From NCBI RefSeq assembly GCF_003473485.1, contig NC_053043.1, positions 7,636,001 through 7,700,000 on the forward strand: DNA of 64,000 bases, in the 5' to 3' direction. Positions 1-12,660 of the stretch are shown in pieces; position 1 is the stretch's first letter; each line of letters opens with the position of its first letter. The stretch comes from Medicago truncatula (lineage: Eukaryota > Streptophyta > Magnoliopsida > Fabales > Fabaceae). Under the pieces are notes generated by a model, which worked only from the letters and a program-made list of their open reading frames with translations, was not told the DNA's origin and searched no databases. The translations under genes and the position numbers were made by a program.

Positions 1-2248
1 AAATGAGACATAATTTGACAAGCTTAGAAGGCACATGCTTGAACAAGCTAAGCTCACTTCCTCATTATGATTTAAGAGGGTCAATGATGATGTGCTCACG
101 TGAAGTTTGTTGGAATTATACCAAATTTTGTGCTATAAAACAAGTCTTCACATGTGTCCCTCATTTGAACTACTTAGAAGCATATATGTTAATGAGGCCC
201 CTAAGGTTTTGAAATGATAAATGATGTGAGGTTTACGCACTATTTAAGATAAGTATGACATTTTTTTTGTACTTGTTAATCACTTTTAAAAGAAGGGACA
301 GCCACTAATTGCCGGCATGATTTAACTGAAAACTATGCATTTAAGATGAAATTTGGAAATATAGAAAGCACGTGTATTTGTGTCAAATATAATAACAAGT
401 GGAGCCTTGGCATTGGATATGAGGAATTCATGGATGGAAATTTCAAATGTGGATTCAATAATCACGTTGTTTCCTACCATGAGATTTTTTATCTTCAATA
501 AATTGTGTGCCAAGGGTTACTAGTTTGAGCAATTTTAGAGACTCAAACAAAAATGATGGGATGCATGAGTAAAAGATTTGCCAAGTGGAGAAGAATGGTG
601 AGGCAACAACAAGGGAAGATTTATATTATGAGGATTTGCATCACTATGCTTCTTAATTGGCATAAGTATGCTTAGTCATAAGCACTTTTTTTAGTATTCT
701 CCTAATCAGCGTTTAGTTTTAGGTGTTATATATATTATCTACCTAGATAGCTCAATGGATTGTACTATTTGACTGTTGAGCATAGTCACTATAGCATATA
801 GTAGTACTAGTAAATGAATTTGTGTATGTAATAACATTAAGTGGTTGAAAACCAACCTAGAAATGTAAAATCTCCTCCTCATTATCTCTCTCTCTCTCAT
901 ATATATATCACCACCCCCCAGCAGTTCTTTGTTTTAGTATTTGTTGTTTGTGTGTTCTCAAAAACATAATCAAACGTATCTGTTATGGCATAATTCTTTC
1001 CTTCTGTCATGTCTCACATCTTGAATGTTTTTTTAAACCAATTAATTCCAATAGAAATTACTTTTTACTTAGACAGGATTATCAATAATAATTAGAAGTC
1101 AATTACCTTTATCTAAATGGTATAATTAGAAACTTAGTTAGTTAGCACCATTAATTGGTATGTAATTATGTATGCTATTACTTGGTAAATTAATTCAACA
1201 TTTCAATTCTTGATTTTCACTAGTACACGATACATTACTTCATCTTCTATAAAGTTATTAGTCACAACTCACAGGTTAACTAAAGCTAAGGTTGTTTCTC
1301 TATCACAGGTGAAATCCTTGCTGAACTATGATACATAAAATATATTTGGCTTGGCCATATCGAAAATATCTATCTAAGATACTTGTTTTTGAATATTCTA
1401 CAAATTAAGTTAAAGGGGTAGATAACATTATAGGGTAATAAGGACAAGGTTGGCCACTCTTATTAGGATGTATTGCAGAAGGTCCCTTTCTTGGATGATA
1501 TGGCAACAAGGACAGTGTGATATAGACCACTTTGGCATCTACGATTCCATTATCAGGCCGTTATCAAGTCACCAATTATATACTCTTCTATATATATAAA
1601 AATCATATCAAGTTCTAAGGAGCTAAAAAAAACATTTTTGTTGTCTAGGCTTTATTTGGCAGGACACTTCTTCTCAATGAAATTTTCAAAGTCTCAGTTA
1701 TGCAAAAGGTGGTCAAGGCAATTAAGGGAGCAGAAAACAAGATTTTATATCATGTGGAGGTGTATGGTCATTCTTCTAATGTGGCAACAGTGACCTTGAT
1801 GATACTTAAAGAGTAAGAAATCAAGAGTGACCGACAAAATCAAGGTAATATAACTTTTACCAAAGTTACAATGGTCCATCGTGATTCTACCAAACTTACC
1901 GTCAATAAAAACATATATGTACTCTTGTAGATAACTTCCTAGTATGTTTGGAATCACGTTGAAGAATCGCCTTCAAGAATGTTTTGACTCTCTCTAACGT
2001 GTAGCTTCTTTATGAGATGCTACACACTTTATTTTAGTGGTAGACAGACAGGTATGAAAATCATGGCTCTAGTTTGATTTCTCTTTTTGTTTTTGTTTAG
2101 ACACTTGAGTCTAACTTGTAATTGTGAATTTTGTTTTATTCAATGAGAAAACTTATGATCATTGTCAACATGTACGTATTTGAGAAAATCTATGCATAAT
2201 CCTTTTTCTTTTCTAATCTTCTTTCTTGTTGGGAATCGATCTAAATTT
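1..2248. other. Gene-free AT-rich stretch
   Basis: No reading frame here has the length or composition of a plant exon series. Short open frames (the longest about 70 codons) show no recognisable domain. A small CT/AT microsatellite lies near 884-908. The block around 1310-1960 is slightly less AT-rich and could be a decayed coding relic, but I could not assign it to any family. Confidence 0.5.
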
Positions 2249-2250
2249 TT

Positions 2251-2320
2251 TCTACTCCATAACAAAAAAAAAATTCTACTCCATAACAAAAGATTTTTTC
2301 TACTCCATAACAAAAGATTT
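2251..2320. repeat. 24-bp tandem repeat, three copies
   Basis: The unit beginning TCTACTCCATAAC starts at 2251, 2275 and 2299, an exact 24-bp period. The copies differ only in their A/T-rich tails. It is a simple local tandem duplication and makes a spurious repetitive open frame. Confidence 0.85.
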
Positions 2321-2789
2321 AATCAAAAGACATATACTAAATTTTTTAAAATATAAATATTGTCCTCTTCATTAAAGATAGTTATAGATTTAGTTTCTTA
2401 TCTTTGTTAACAATACCCTTTTATAAATTTATTACATTATGTAAAGTTGTGTAAATGGATGATATTGAATAAATTTACTTATAAATCTTATGAAAAACAT
2501 TATCACTTGGTCAAGATGTCATCACTTTTTCCGTAGCTTTGATAGACATTCACAAACTCTTATTGAGCTACTAAAAAAAAATGTATATATTATTACTTCC
2601 CTCATCTCTGCATTTTCCCTCATCATCACTCTATTGTCATAGTTTCTTGCTTCTTTAGTGTGAAATACATGGGTGTTTATTAGATAGGAAACCTAGACTT
2701 TGTACGTGTTTTTGGTTTTGCTTTCGTATGCCGCTGCCACACGTTTGAGAGAGACTAGAAGCTACTATTTGTAGCTTCTCTAGGGGCAC

Positions 2790-3655
2790 GTTTAATATGT
2801 TTGGTAACATTCAAAAATGAGCTTTTAACTCTCAGCTTATAGCTTATAAGCTCGTTTGATAAAAAAAAGTTCTGTTTGGTAACACTTTTTTACCATGAGC
2901 TTATAAGCTATTTTTCAGAAGTTATTTTAAGTAACGTTTGAGCTTATAGCTTCTTAATTCCAGTTTTACCCTTATTATTTTAACTAAATTCCATTTTTAA
3001 CCCTTAATCATTTATTATATTATATAAATTAAAATACATATGTTTTCAATATGAATGCTATTTTTTTTATGAATGAAAGATCCTTTTTTTCTCAATAGAA
3101 AAAGATATTTTTTTTACCGTTACGTATAAGTTTTTTTTCGTTACAATTGTTACGTTTTTTTTTTTTACTATTTCAATATTTAATGTCACTTTTTTTTTCG
3201 CGAAATGACACGTTATTTTTGTGTGATATATCAGAATTGTAGAGAATAAGAACCAGAACAATAATTTTCTCCAACAAAAAAAATGAGAACGATATATATA
3301 TATATACAAACTATATTTTATTTATTGTTACGTTTAAAATTTTTTACACTTTATATCTAAAAATTTTAGGCAAATTAAAATAAATATAAATTAACATTTA
3401 GGAATTAAAAATGAATTTAATAATAATATTAAATTAACAATTTTTAATTTTTAAATACTTTAAACATTATTATATAAACTTTATTATGAATTAAAAATGT
3501 ATTTTTATGTAATTTTACATCTATCGGCGAATTGAACCGCTAATTTTATCAAACACTTCAAGTAACTTATGAGCTACTAGTCATCGGTATAAGTCATCAG
3601 CTATAAGCTATCAGTTAGCTTATCAGTTATCCGCTATTTTTACCAAACAGAGTCT
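2790..3655. mobile_element. Probable hAT-like MITE (GCTTATAAGCT-rich)
   Basis: Both ends carry variants of CTGTTTGGTAA in inverted orientation: near 2870 and, as TTACCAAACAG, near 3640-3650. They are accompanied by many copies of GCTTATAAGCT-like words in both orientations. The interior is very AT-rich and non-coding. A second similar end near 2797 suggests two overlapping or nested copies. No clean target duplication could be defined, so the outer limits are approximate. Confidence 0.5.
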
Positions 3656-5332
3656 ATGCCTCCACCATCAAAACAAACGCTTACTTACTTTGTGTTTTTT
3701 GGACCTCTCCATCAGCCACTGGCGGCGGAGTCACGACCCAAACAGCTAAAATACATTCATCTGATAAAGTGCGGGGGGACATTAATTCGATTATGGAAAG
3801 TGCAGCAATGCTTGGATTTAAGTCTAGGTGTCACAACAAATACACTAAGCATTTGTTGGTTTCAACGTTTAAGGATCTAGACGCACGTTTTTGCTAGAGC
3901 TAGTATTATTAACTTTTTGTTTTCACGGTAAAAGGGGTCCAAACGCACGATTATGGTGACCAGATGCACGGCAAAACACTCTAATACACATACACTAGGT
4001 ATATAACCCGTGCGTTGCACGGGTTTGATCAAAATATAATTTGCCCATGAACCATACCCAAACAATATTTTTAACTGGATCCACCAATTTTCCCACATTA
4101 TCCATCCCACCTTGAAATATAATATTGTTTCTAATATTTTAAATGCACCATATTGTTGCCAATCAAACCAATTGCTTAAATTTCTTTATATGACTTTGTT
4201 ATAACAAAGCTCTAAAATGTTCTCTCGTATTGTTATGTATAGAACCTAAAAACAAAATTAAAAGAAAAACAACGTCAATCTTGTTAAAAATAATAATGTG
4301 TTCTCTCTAAAAATAAAACACAACAACAATCTTGTTAAGAAAATAATGTGCTCTTTCAATATATAATGATACAAAATTGAAGAATATCATCCAAAAGTTG
4401 GTTGAAGAAAGTGATAATGGTGATCCAAAACCAAAACAATACCATCGAAATTTATACACAAAAGGATATGACCATAGCCCCTAATTAAAATTATAACCAA
4501 CCAATTTTCAACAAAAGTGTAAAGAAGTTTGTTGTGAAATTGATATTAATAGAAGGCATGGTGGAAACATCCCGGGATTGACTGAAAATGAATGTGGCAT
4601 AAGTTGTAGTTAAACGGTGAGTGGGAATTATAAAAAAATACACTTTAAATTTTTCCATTTTGTAGGTTATAATTGAAGGAATGTTAAGATACATCCAATG
4701 ATGATGGTGTAAGAAATTACAGAACATTTGAATAGTTTGTAGGTGCATAAACCGTTACTATTAGATTCTTAAAATATGGCTATAGAAAAACAATGATGTT
4801 TATGCTCATTAACCCATTGTATTCTAATGCATTGTATAATTGAGTTAGCATTATTGTGAAGAAAAAAAATGTGAGAGGTTACGTATTAGATTAGTTTATT
4901 AAATAGAATGATTAGAGAATAGAAATTAAACCCTTTGTCACATAGGCACAATCCTAGCATTCGAGATAGTCAAGTTTAGTTTACAAAGAGAATAAGATAT
5001 AGATAGATAGATAGGTAGATGCTCCAAAGATGCGACACTCATCTTGTTCCTTATCTCCTTAAACTTGTCATGCTTCACAAATTTTGCTGAAACGTCTGCT
5101 TCATATATAGCAGTAGGACAATGTAACGGTTGTAGTCTCCTTTTATTTACTTGATCTCGTGATTCCTTGTCTCAATGTGTTTACGGTAAAATGTCACAAT
5201 ATTTTTTTAGATATGTAAAGTTTCATATTGTTTAATTTAAGTTTAACAATTAGATTGGAGAAAAATATGACAACTTATAATTTTTTTCTTGATTTACATT
5301 GTATTTCAAATGGTTCAAGTAAAAAATAATAA
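3656..5332. other. Gene-free stretch with one palindrome
   Basis: No supported gene. The stretch contains one GC-rich perfect palindrome, described separately, and short GATA repeats near 4998-5018. The remainder is AT-rich intergenic sequence. Confidence 0.5.
4005..4025. repeat. GC-rich hairpin, arms AACCCGTGC / GCACGGGTT
   Basis: Two perfect 9-base arms are separated by GTT. The CCCGTGC..GCACGGG word is of the kind often seen at plant transposon termini, so this may be the surviving end of a decayed element. No partner end or target duplication was found. Confidence 0.6.
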
Positions 5333-5341
5333 TTTATTTAA

Positions 5342-5530
5342 GACCTAATAGGTCTTTACCCCCTATATATGAACAATTTCTTGATTTACATTGTATTTTA
5401 AAAACGAATTTTATTTTTTTTCCAGAATTTTTTGTTTTTGTTTGGCCTATTAGGGGGTAAATCAAAAAAATAATTTTACAGGGGGTAAATCAAAAAATTT
5501 ATTTTACAGGGGGAAAAAACCTATTAACCC
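5342..5530. mobile_element. Mutator-like MITE, 189 bp
   Basis: The ends are an imperfect inverted repeat: TAATAGGTCTTTACCCCC on the left and CCTATTAACCC on the right. The element is bounded by a perfect 9-bp direct repeat TTTATTTAA at 5333-5341 and 5531-5539, the duplication size typical of Mutator-like elements. The ends match those of the 1.5-kb element at 9356-10865, so both belong to one family. There is no coding capacity. Confidence 0.75.
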
Positions 5531-6370
5531 TTTATTTAATATGGTTCCTAATCTTCACACATTCTTTCCCCATAACTTATAATATATTAAAATAGACCTC
5601 GAAATTATTTGTTTACAACTCATCAATTATACGCTACATGATTACCTCACATTCTCATTCTCCTTTTCTTTTCTTTTTTTAACTCTTTCTCGCATTTTCT
5701 ACTCTCTATGACTTTTTTAATGGAGGATAAATAATAACTACAGATATATTAAGAAAGGATGATAAGTTTTGTAACTTAAACTTAGATAGAATAAGAAAGG
5801 GTGAGAAATTATTATACTATATGGGAGAATGATTTTTTAGAGGTGACGCATATGCATAATCATAGCTTAAGAATAATGAGTCATATTTAATTTATAGGAA
5901 TATCTTTGAGGTACCATGTCATCACAATGCTAGATCAAGAGTAACTCAAACTTACTTTACAATATAAGTATAGAACACAAATATATAATTGATATAAACA
6001 CTTATACATTCAACCTTAACCTCATACTTTCAAATATATAAAATCCATATAAACTTTCTTAAATTAAATCTAAAAATATTGCTAATAAATTTATTAAACC
6101 TTAATTAAAAGAAAACAACTAAATGGCAATAATGCCATTTAATTATCCTTAAAATAAAGTAATAATAAAACTTCCCCAAAAGAATGTGAGTATAGTTAGA
6201 CAATTTCATAAGATGCACCCAAATTTACTCTTAATTGTAGGAAACTCAATTGATGGAAAGTATGAAGGTCAACCAATTCCATGATCAAAGGTTAAATTTC
6301 CATGTAAATCATCAAAACATAATTTTGACTCTCCAATTTCATGAAGATCAAGAACATTCCATTAGAATTT

Positions 6371-6445
6371 TGAATAGATGTGTGCTTCTACAATTAGTTA
6401 CCTAGGCCTTGAATAGATGTGTGCTTCTACAATTAGTTACCTAGG
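6371..6445. repeat. 39-bp tandem duplication
   Basis: The segment beginning TGAATAGATGTGTGCTTC is present twice head to tail with an exact 39-bp period (6371 and 6410). The copies are identical across about 36 bases, which points to a recent local duplication. Confidence 0.9.
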
Positions 6446-7292
6446 ATACTTGATCTTATAAGAACCTATTCAATTAAAAATATAATAAGAGTATTTTCAC
6501 TTATTACAAAGACACGGATACTTGATCAAATTAAACTAACACCTATGGATAAATATTCTTACTTTCTCTTATTCGACCTTTAGGATTTTTGGTGTTGAGA
6601 GTTTTGAGTTTCTTGTAAGATCCAACCAAATCCTCCTCCATCTTATGGCAATTAGTTGAGAAGGAAAAATCTCTAATAGTTATAGCAACAACCACATGTT
6701 GGCTTGGAATAAAAATGAATAAAAAAATATTCATTTTTTATGCATTTTTAATATGTTTCCTTCCACATGTTCAGTGAACTCTTGATCTCATAACAATGTT
6801 AAATAAAAAATAATAATGAAAAAATACTTTAATTTCAATGAAAAAAATACAATCACCATTTCATATATGAAGTGTCCTTTCAACAAAACTCTCTCTTTTT
6901 CAAAACCTGTGTATTTGAAATCAAAGAAAAAATATCCATCAGAGAATACGAAAAATTATAGAAATATTAACACACACACACACATAAAGCTTGAAGAGAA
7001 AATCAAAACTATCAAAAAATGAAATGGAAGAAGAAATGAAAAGGATAACATAAGCAACATATATATAAGCTTAGAAAAAAAATGAGGAGCTTTATAGTAA
7101 TAAATTTGTGTGTGTAAGAGGATTGATTAAGAATATGAATAATTTTAAAATGTAACCCCTCAATATTAATAAAATGGATTATAATGCATTCATTGTGTAA
7201 CTTGCATGAAGTGAAGTAAATGGAGAGTTTTTGTAACTGATGGAAAATGAAAGATAGATAGTAAATAAAATTCATATAAGAAATAAGAATTA

Positions 7293-7420
7293 TTGGTGAG
7301 GTGACACATAAGCAAAATGTAGCTTAGAATGAGAGAGAATGCATGTAAAGAGATAGTTAGAAAAATAGTTAGAAAAGGGATGTTGGTGAGGTGACACATA
7401 GGAAAAATGTAGGTTAGAAT
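7293..7420. repeat. Direct repeat, about 38 bp, period 90
   Basis: TTGGTGAGGTGACACATA followed by similar sequence occurs at 7293 and again at 7383 with a few differences. A weaker relative (AGGTGACGCATATGCA) lies near 5840. This is probably an old local duplication. Confidence 0.75.
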
Positions 7421-9355
7421 ACATGTATATATAGATAGATAACAAAGCATAGATGATTAAAATATGAGAAATGATATTTGAACATCTATTTTGCTACAAC
7501 TTTTGAGACAACTTTTTCTTTCATACTCACAATATTTTTTACTTTATCTCTCTATTACTTTGATTTTCGTGCAAATACCTATTTTTTCCTTGTAAATTAT
7601 AGTTGTTCCAAAAATTGTCAACCAAATGGTTGTTCAAATAACACTTCTCTTAAAATATCAAATATTTCATTTTCTCACTTCACTACTACCAGTGCTTACT
7701 ATAGAGAAACCAAATTCTTTTTTTCCCTCTTGTCGTATTCCCACATGTGTCTCGTCTTCCTTATGATTATTATTATAATATCTAATGCAGTGTTTGGATT
7801 GGCGTTTGGTCATATATTCTCGCATTTCTATGCAAGTAAAACTTGAATTTAAGATAGCAAAAAACTGTAGGATCAGACTAGACGTGCGTTTGTGGAAAAT
7901 CCCGTTATTCCAGACACACTATAAATCAATGCACAATCATCCAACTTTAGTACAGCAGAAATATAATCTATACAACATTAACTCACTAATCTTGCACTAC
8001 AATGCAACAAATACACATTTTTCTGCGGAGTAGTAACCCTGCCATACTTTGGCCTCTCTGGATGGTTAAAATCATGAAGAAAAAAATCATAATCATATTT
8101 TTTTTTTCTTTAAAAAAGCAACTATGCTTAAATAACCAACATCATTCAATCTATTAAATTTATATCATTCTCCGACAAGAAAATTTCTAACTAAGAAAAG
8201 CTCGTGATATTATACAATCTTATATCTGTGAGGTGAACATAACATTAATTTGTGATATTTGTAGATATATTTTGTAGAAATTTTTTTGATTCAATGAAGA
8301 TGATGAAGATTCAATAGAAGAAGATGAAGATGATGAACATCTTCATCATATTTCTGGATTTTTTTTCATTTTTAATAAAAATATATTTTAAAAAAATAAA
8401 ATTATGTATTTTTTAATAATAAAAAATGAGAAAAATGATGTATATGTGCTTTTATGAGAGATAAAAGACCTGAACAAAAAAAATAAAGATAAAGGACTAA
8501 AGTGTTACAAATAAATAAGATAAAAGACCTCTAATGTAATATTGTCTATAATTAAATAAAAATTAAAAGTATTAAAAATTACCTTTTGATTAAAATTGAT
8601 TTTTTTTTAGAAAAAAAATGACACATTTATTCACATTTAATGTTGTCAATGTATATTACATTTTGATTGGTTGATATCATGAAAGGTAAATACCCCCTAA
8701 ACAAGAGAGGGTAATGTAGAAAAAACCATATATAATTTATTTTTTTTTGTTACAAGGCTAACAATTACAACAAAAAGAAAACTGAAAAATTGAAGGAAAA
8801 AAAACGGAACTAAAGCCTTAAGAAAAGCGTTCCTACTTCATCCATTTGTAGGAAAGGGAGAAGGTTATTAAAAATTACCTTTTGATTAAAATTTAATTGA
8901 TAAAAGGAAAAATTTAACTGAACATAGAAAAGGTTATTAAAAATTTCCACTTACCTCTACTATTTGAAAAATCAAATGACTACAAAATATTTATCTTATA
9001 TTCACTCTGTCACAAAACAAGTGATTCATTTAACCATTTCACACTTACTGTATTAACTTAAGTAGATAAATAAAAGAGAGAATTGTATTTTTACTAAAGC
9101 AACATTATTAAATATTGGTGTATTTATCATTACTATGAATACAAATTGGAAGATGTTGAATTGAAAATGATGCAATTAGTTTAAATTAGATGATACAATT
9201 AAAAAAAAATGGTTAATGTTGTATTAAAAATTAAAATGATGAGTTATTTTTAGAAGCTTATATTTGTGTGTAATGTGGTTCTCTCATTTTTGCACACAAA
9301 TAAAAGCTCTCAATTAATTAACGACCTTCCTATTGTTGCTCCATAATTTCACCAG

Positions 9356-10865
9356 GGGTTAATAGGTCTTTATCCCCCTGTAATATAGGGCACTTTTGGT
9401 TTTGCCCCCTGTAAAATATTTTTTTTAGATTCCGTCCTTGTAAAATGAAGATTCTTCAAGATTGCCCCTGAGCCATGTGACTCAGCAGAATCTATGATGT
9501 GGCACCTACATGGCTTTTTCTTTTTATTTTTTATTTTTTTTGCTTGCCACGTGTAAAAAATAATTTACACGTCATTTTTATTTAAAAAAATTAAAATAAA
9601 AAATAAAATTTAAAAAAACGAAAATCATTTTTTAAAAAATCTGAAAATTAATTTCCAAAATTTTAAAAAATCTGAAAAAATTTAAACTATTTTTTTAAAT
9701 CGAAAAAAATTTAGATTTTTTTTCCAAAAATTAAAAAACATTTAGATTTTTTTTCCAAAATAAAAAATTGTCTTATCTTTTTCGAAATTAAAAAACATTC
9801 AGATTTTTTTCGAAATAAAAAAGTTTTTTTTTAATTTTTTGTACAAAGAATGAAAATTCTGGAAAATATTTTTATTTTTAAAAATTTGGATATAAATGTT
9901 TTTAAATTCCAACTATTTAATCTGAAAAAAATTTATTTTATTTAAATTTTTAAAATCTTAACTTCAGATATTTTTGAAAATTTTAAATTTAGAAAAAATT
10001 CTGATTTGTTTTTGAAATTTTTTGTAAAATTCAGTTTTTTTTTTTAAAATACTTCCTAATTACAGAAAAAAAAAATGATTTTATTTTTTTTTTTTAAATA
10101 AAAAATAAATTCGTAAAAATTCAAGAATATATTTTTTGAAATTTTTTCTAAATGCTAACTTAATATATTTCCCATCAATGACAGGAAAACTCATATGGTA
10201 TACTGTATCCATTCTCGAACTTAATATATTTCCAAATTTTTCAAAAAAATTATACTAAATTTTAAAAAAAATCCGAATTAAATTAAAATTATAAAATTTG
10301 GAAAAAAAAAAGTATTATCCAATTTTTTTGAATTTGTAAAAAATATTTGAATTTTTTTCTAATTATTTAATTTCAAAAAAGAATTTATAAAATTTCTGGA
10401 ATAAAGATTTTGAAATATAAAATATTTTTTTTATTTTAAAAATTAAATTAAAAAAATCTGCATGTTTTTTCTGATTTTAACAAAAATCTGGAACTTAATT
10501 GTTTTTTAAAAAATCTGAATTTTTAAATTTTTTTCGATTTTTTAAAAAGAATCTGAAACTTTATTTAAAAAAAAAAATTCAATTTTTTAAATTTTTGAAA
10601 AAAAAATTTCTATTTTTTTTCTTCTGATTTTTAAATTATTTTTCGTTATTTAAAAAAAAAAATATTTTTTTTTAATTTTAAATGACATGTAAATACACTT
10701 GCCATCCAAAAAAAATGCCAAAGCATAGATTCTGCTGAGTCACAAGGCTCAGGGGGCAATCTTGATGAATCTTCATTTTACAAGGACGGAATCTAAAAAA
10801 AAAAATTTACAGGGGGTAAAACCAAAAGTGCCCTATATTACAGGGGGGTAAAGACCTATTAACCC
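9356..10865. mobile_element. Mutator-like foldback element, 1.5 kb, non-coding
   Basis: Long terminal inverted repeats of roughly 170-180 bp bound the element. The left arm starts GGGTTAATAGGTCTTTA and the right arm ends TAAAGACCTATTAACCC, and both carry a shared GATTCTGCTGAGTCA block near the inner edge. The flanks are a perfect 9-bp duplication TTTCACCAG at 9347-9355 and 10866-10874, as expected of Mutator-like elements. The interior, about 1.1 kb, is a nearly pure A/T scramble with AATTTTTAAA-like words and no open frame. It must therefore have been mobilised by a transposase encoded elsewhere. It shares ends with the 189-bp element at 5342. Confidence 0.85.
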
Positions 10866-10874
10866 TTTCACCAG

Positions 10875-12617
10875 AGTAACTTTGCACTCCACATTTAACA
10901 TTTCATATTTAGATTTTCTTGATGTATGTACTGGATTCAAGACTTCAAGTAAATGGATGCCTATTAAATATGGTTATTGGATATGAAAGACGCAGTCTAC
11001 ATTGTCATGAGTTCAGGTACAAGTCTTAATCATGAATGTGGATGCAGGCATGAACACTCAAGTTACAAGTATCCTAGACGAACCTAACCAACTACTTTTC
11101 CTTATAAACAAAATTCTGCATGAAAATTATATAGCAAGGTAACTAAAGAAACTCAAAAATGAAGAACACTGCATTATTTAGAGAGCACAGATCACCGGAT
11201 GTGAATGGTCTAATTTGAACCAAGAAGACCTACTTTTTTGTGTTAACTCTCAGGTTCTCGAAGAAAGAATAATATTTGTGTTCTTGAAGCATTTTGGTGG
11301 GGTCCATAAATGCCACGTATGTATTAAGAACATTCTTCTATTTTTACTCCAATGCAAAGAACAATATTTATATTCTTAACTTATATTATATGGACCTATA
11401 ATTGACCTCACATATTTTTAATAATAATATATATGTGACTTTCTTTGCATTTGTGCTTTGGCTTTTTATGTTCTACTGTTCAGTACAAATGCGCAACTTT
11501 TTGTTATGTAGAACATGTTCTTGTGGTGCAACCATTCTCCACCTTGGATGACATGTGGATGTTCTCCAATGCTGAAAAAATAACAAGAACAGATTTTGAG
11601 TGTCCTTAAATTTGTAGAACAAAGCGTTGTAGTTGCTCTAAGTACGTAATGTCTGATAAAAAATTGTTCTTTTCATAAATCGAACTCAGTTCTTCTGAAC
11701 AATTCATCGTTGATATAGCTCAACAACCACTTGAGTGGGAGAGAGGTAAAGAATTTTATTTAGCATTTATTCATTAATAACTTATCAATAAGTGTGTGTG
11801 TATTTTGTTTTACAATCAAACATTTGTGGATCAAACACCCATAGCTATAATGGTAAAATATTTAGGAAACTCAGTGATTGATGTAATTAAATCACAAGAA
11901 TAATAAATCGTTATTTTATACCTCCTTACTGTGGATGGATACAAGAGCTTTTAGTTGACCTCATAGCCAAATCTAGAACCTGGACAAATATTAGTGAGAA
12001 AAGGAAACACTTGAGGTGTCATTAGAATCAAACAATCAATCTATAAGTTGAGCTAAATTAATAATATGAACGGTTATTAACAATTGCTCCTTAGGCTTCT
12101 AAAATTGCTCTTGGACACCCCAAAATTACCTATTTATCCTAAACGGCATGTAAATCGATCTAAAAAGTGATTGGACCGATTAAAAAAGTGTTGAACAACA
12201 CTTAACTTGGCAGGCGAGTGGCATTTAAGTGCCACTCAGCCAATGACACGTGCATAAAAGAGCAATTGTGATGCTAAAGGGCAATTTCCAAAGTTATTTA
12301 ACTTAGAAAAGATAGAATGTTAATGAACCCGGTTCCGGCCAAAAGCTATGCCTTATAACTAACAATAGTTCTTGTCAAAAAAAAAAAAAAATGAACATTA
12401 GTCAACACGTAAAATGTTGGGCCACGGAAGGAGCATAAAACACCGGGGAGATCTTCAAATTGATTTAAGAGCAACTATGGCTATATGAATCCCCTTATAC
12501 ACTCCAAACTAAAGTATATTCTTTTATACCAAACAAGACTATATAAAGAACTTGTTATTTTATATGCCCGATACATCTTTACCCATATTTTATACATTTA
12601 TGTTTCATGGAAACATC
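10875..12617. other. Gene-free stretch with a possible MITE
   Basis: No supported gene. Near 12080-12285 the words AATTGCTCCTTAG and CTAAAGGGCAATT form degenerate inverted ends around two nested palindromes (AAGTGTTGAACAACACTT and a GAGTGGCA..TGCCACTC hairpin). This is compatible with a small MITE, but no target duplication is evident. Confidence 0.4.
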
Positions 12618-12660
12618 TTGAGATGATATGGTATTTTTTTTTTAAGGATTGAGATGATAT
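12618..12660 (-). mobile_element. Poly(A) micro-insertion with 12-bp TSD
   Basis: A perfect direct repeat TTGAGATGATAT (12618-12629 and 12649-12660) bounds a 19-bp insert that reads TCCTT, A10, TACC on the minus strand. The TCCTT head recurs at 33315 and 55288. This looks like a retroposition product reduced almost to its tail. Confidence 0.65.

Larger units (their letters stand above)
5540..9346. other. Gene-free AT-rich stretch
   Basis: No supported gene. The stretch holds the local duplications at 6371-6445 and 7293-7420 (listed separately), a short CA run near 6971-6985, and long A/T-rich tracts. Small open frames here, up to about 120 codons near 7478, are rich in Phe, Ile, Leu and Ser as expected of AT-rich noncoding DNA and show no domain. 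Confidence 0.5.

Noticed and set aside
7478..7846. 122-codon open frame, plus strand
   Set aside because: Rich in Phe, Leu, Ile and Ser as expected of translated T-rich DNA; no domain, no splice context and no coding-like bias.
12375..12395. A15 run near 12379
   Set aside because: No direct repeat on the two sides; treated as a simple homopolymer. The same holds for the runs near 17457, 17571, 26487, 32651, 38450, 39975 and 55438.
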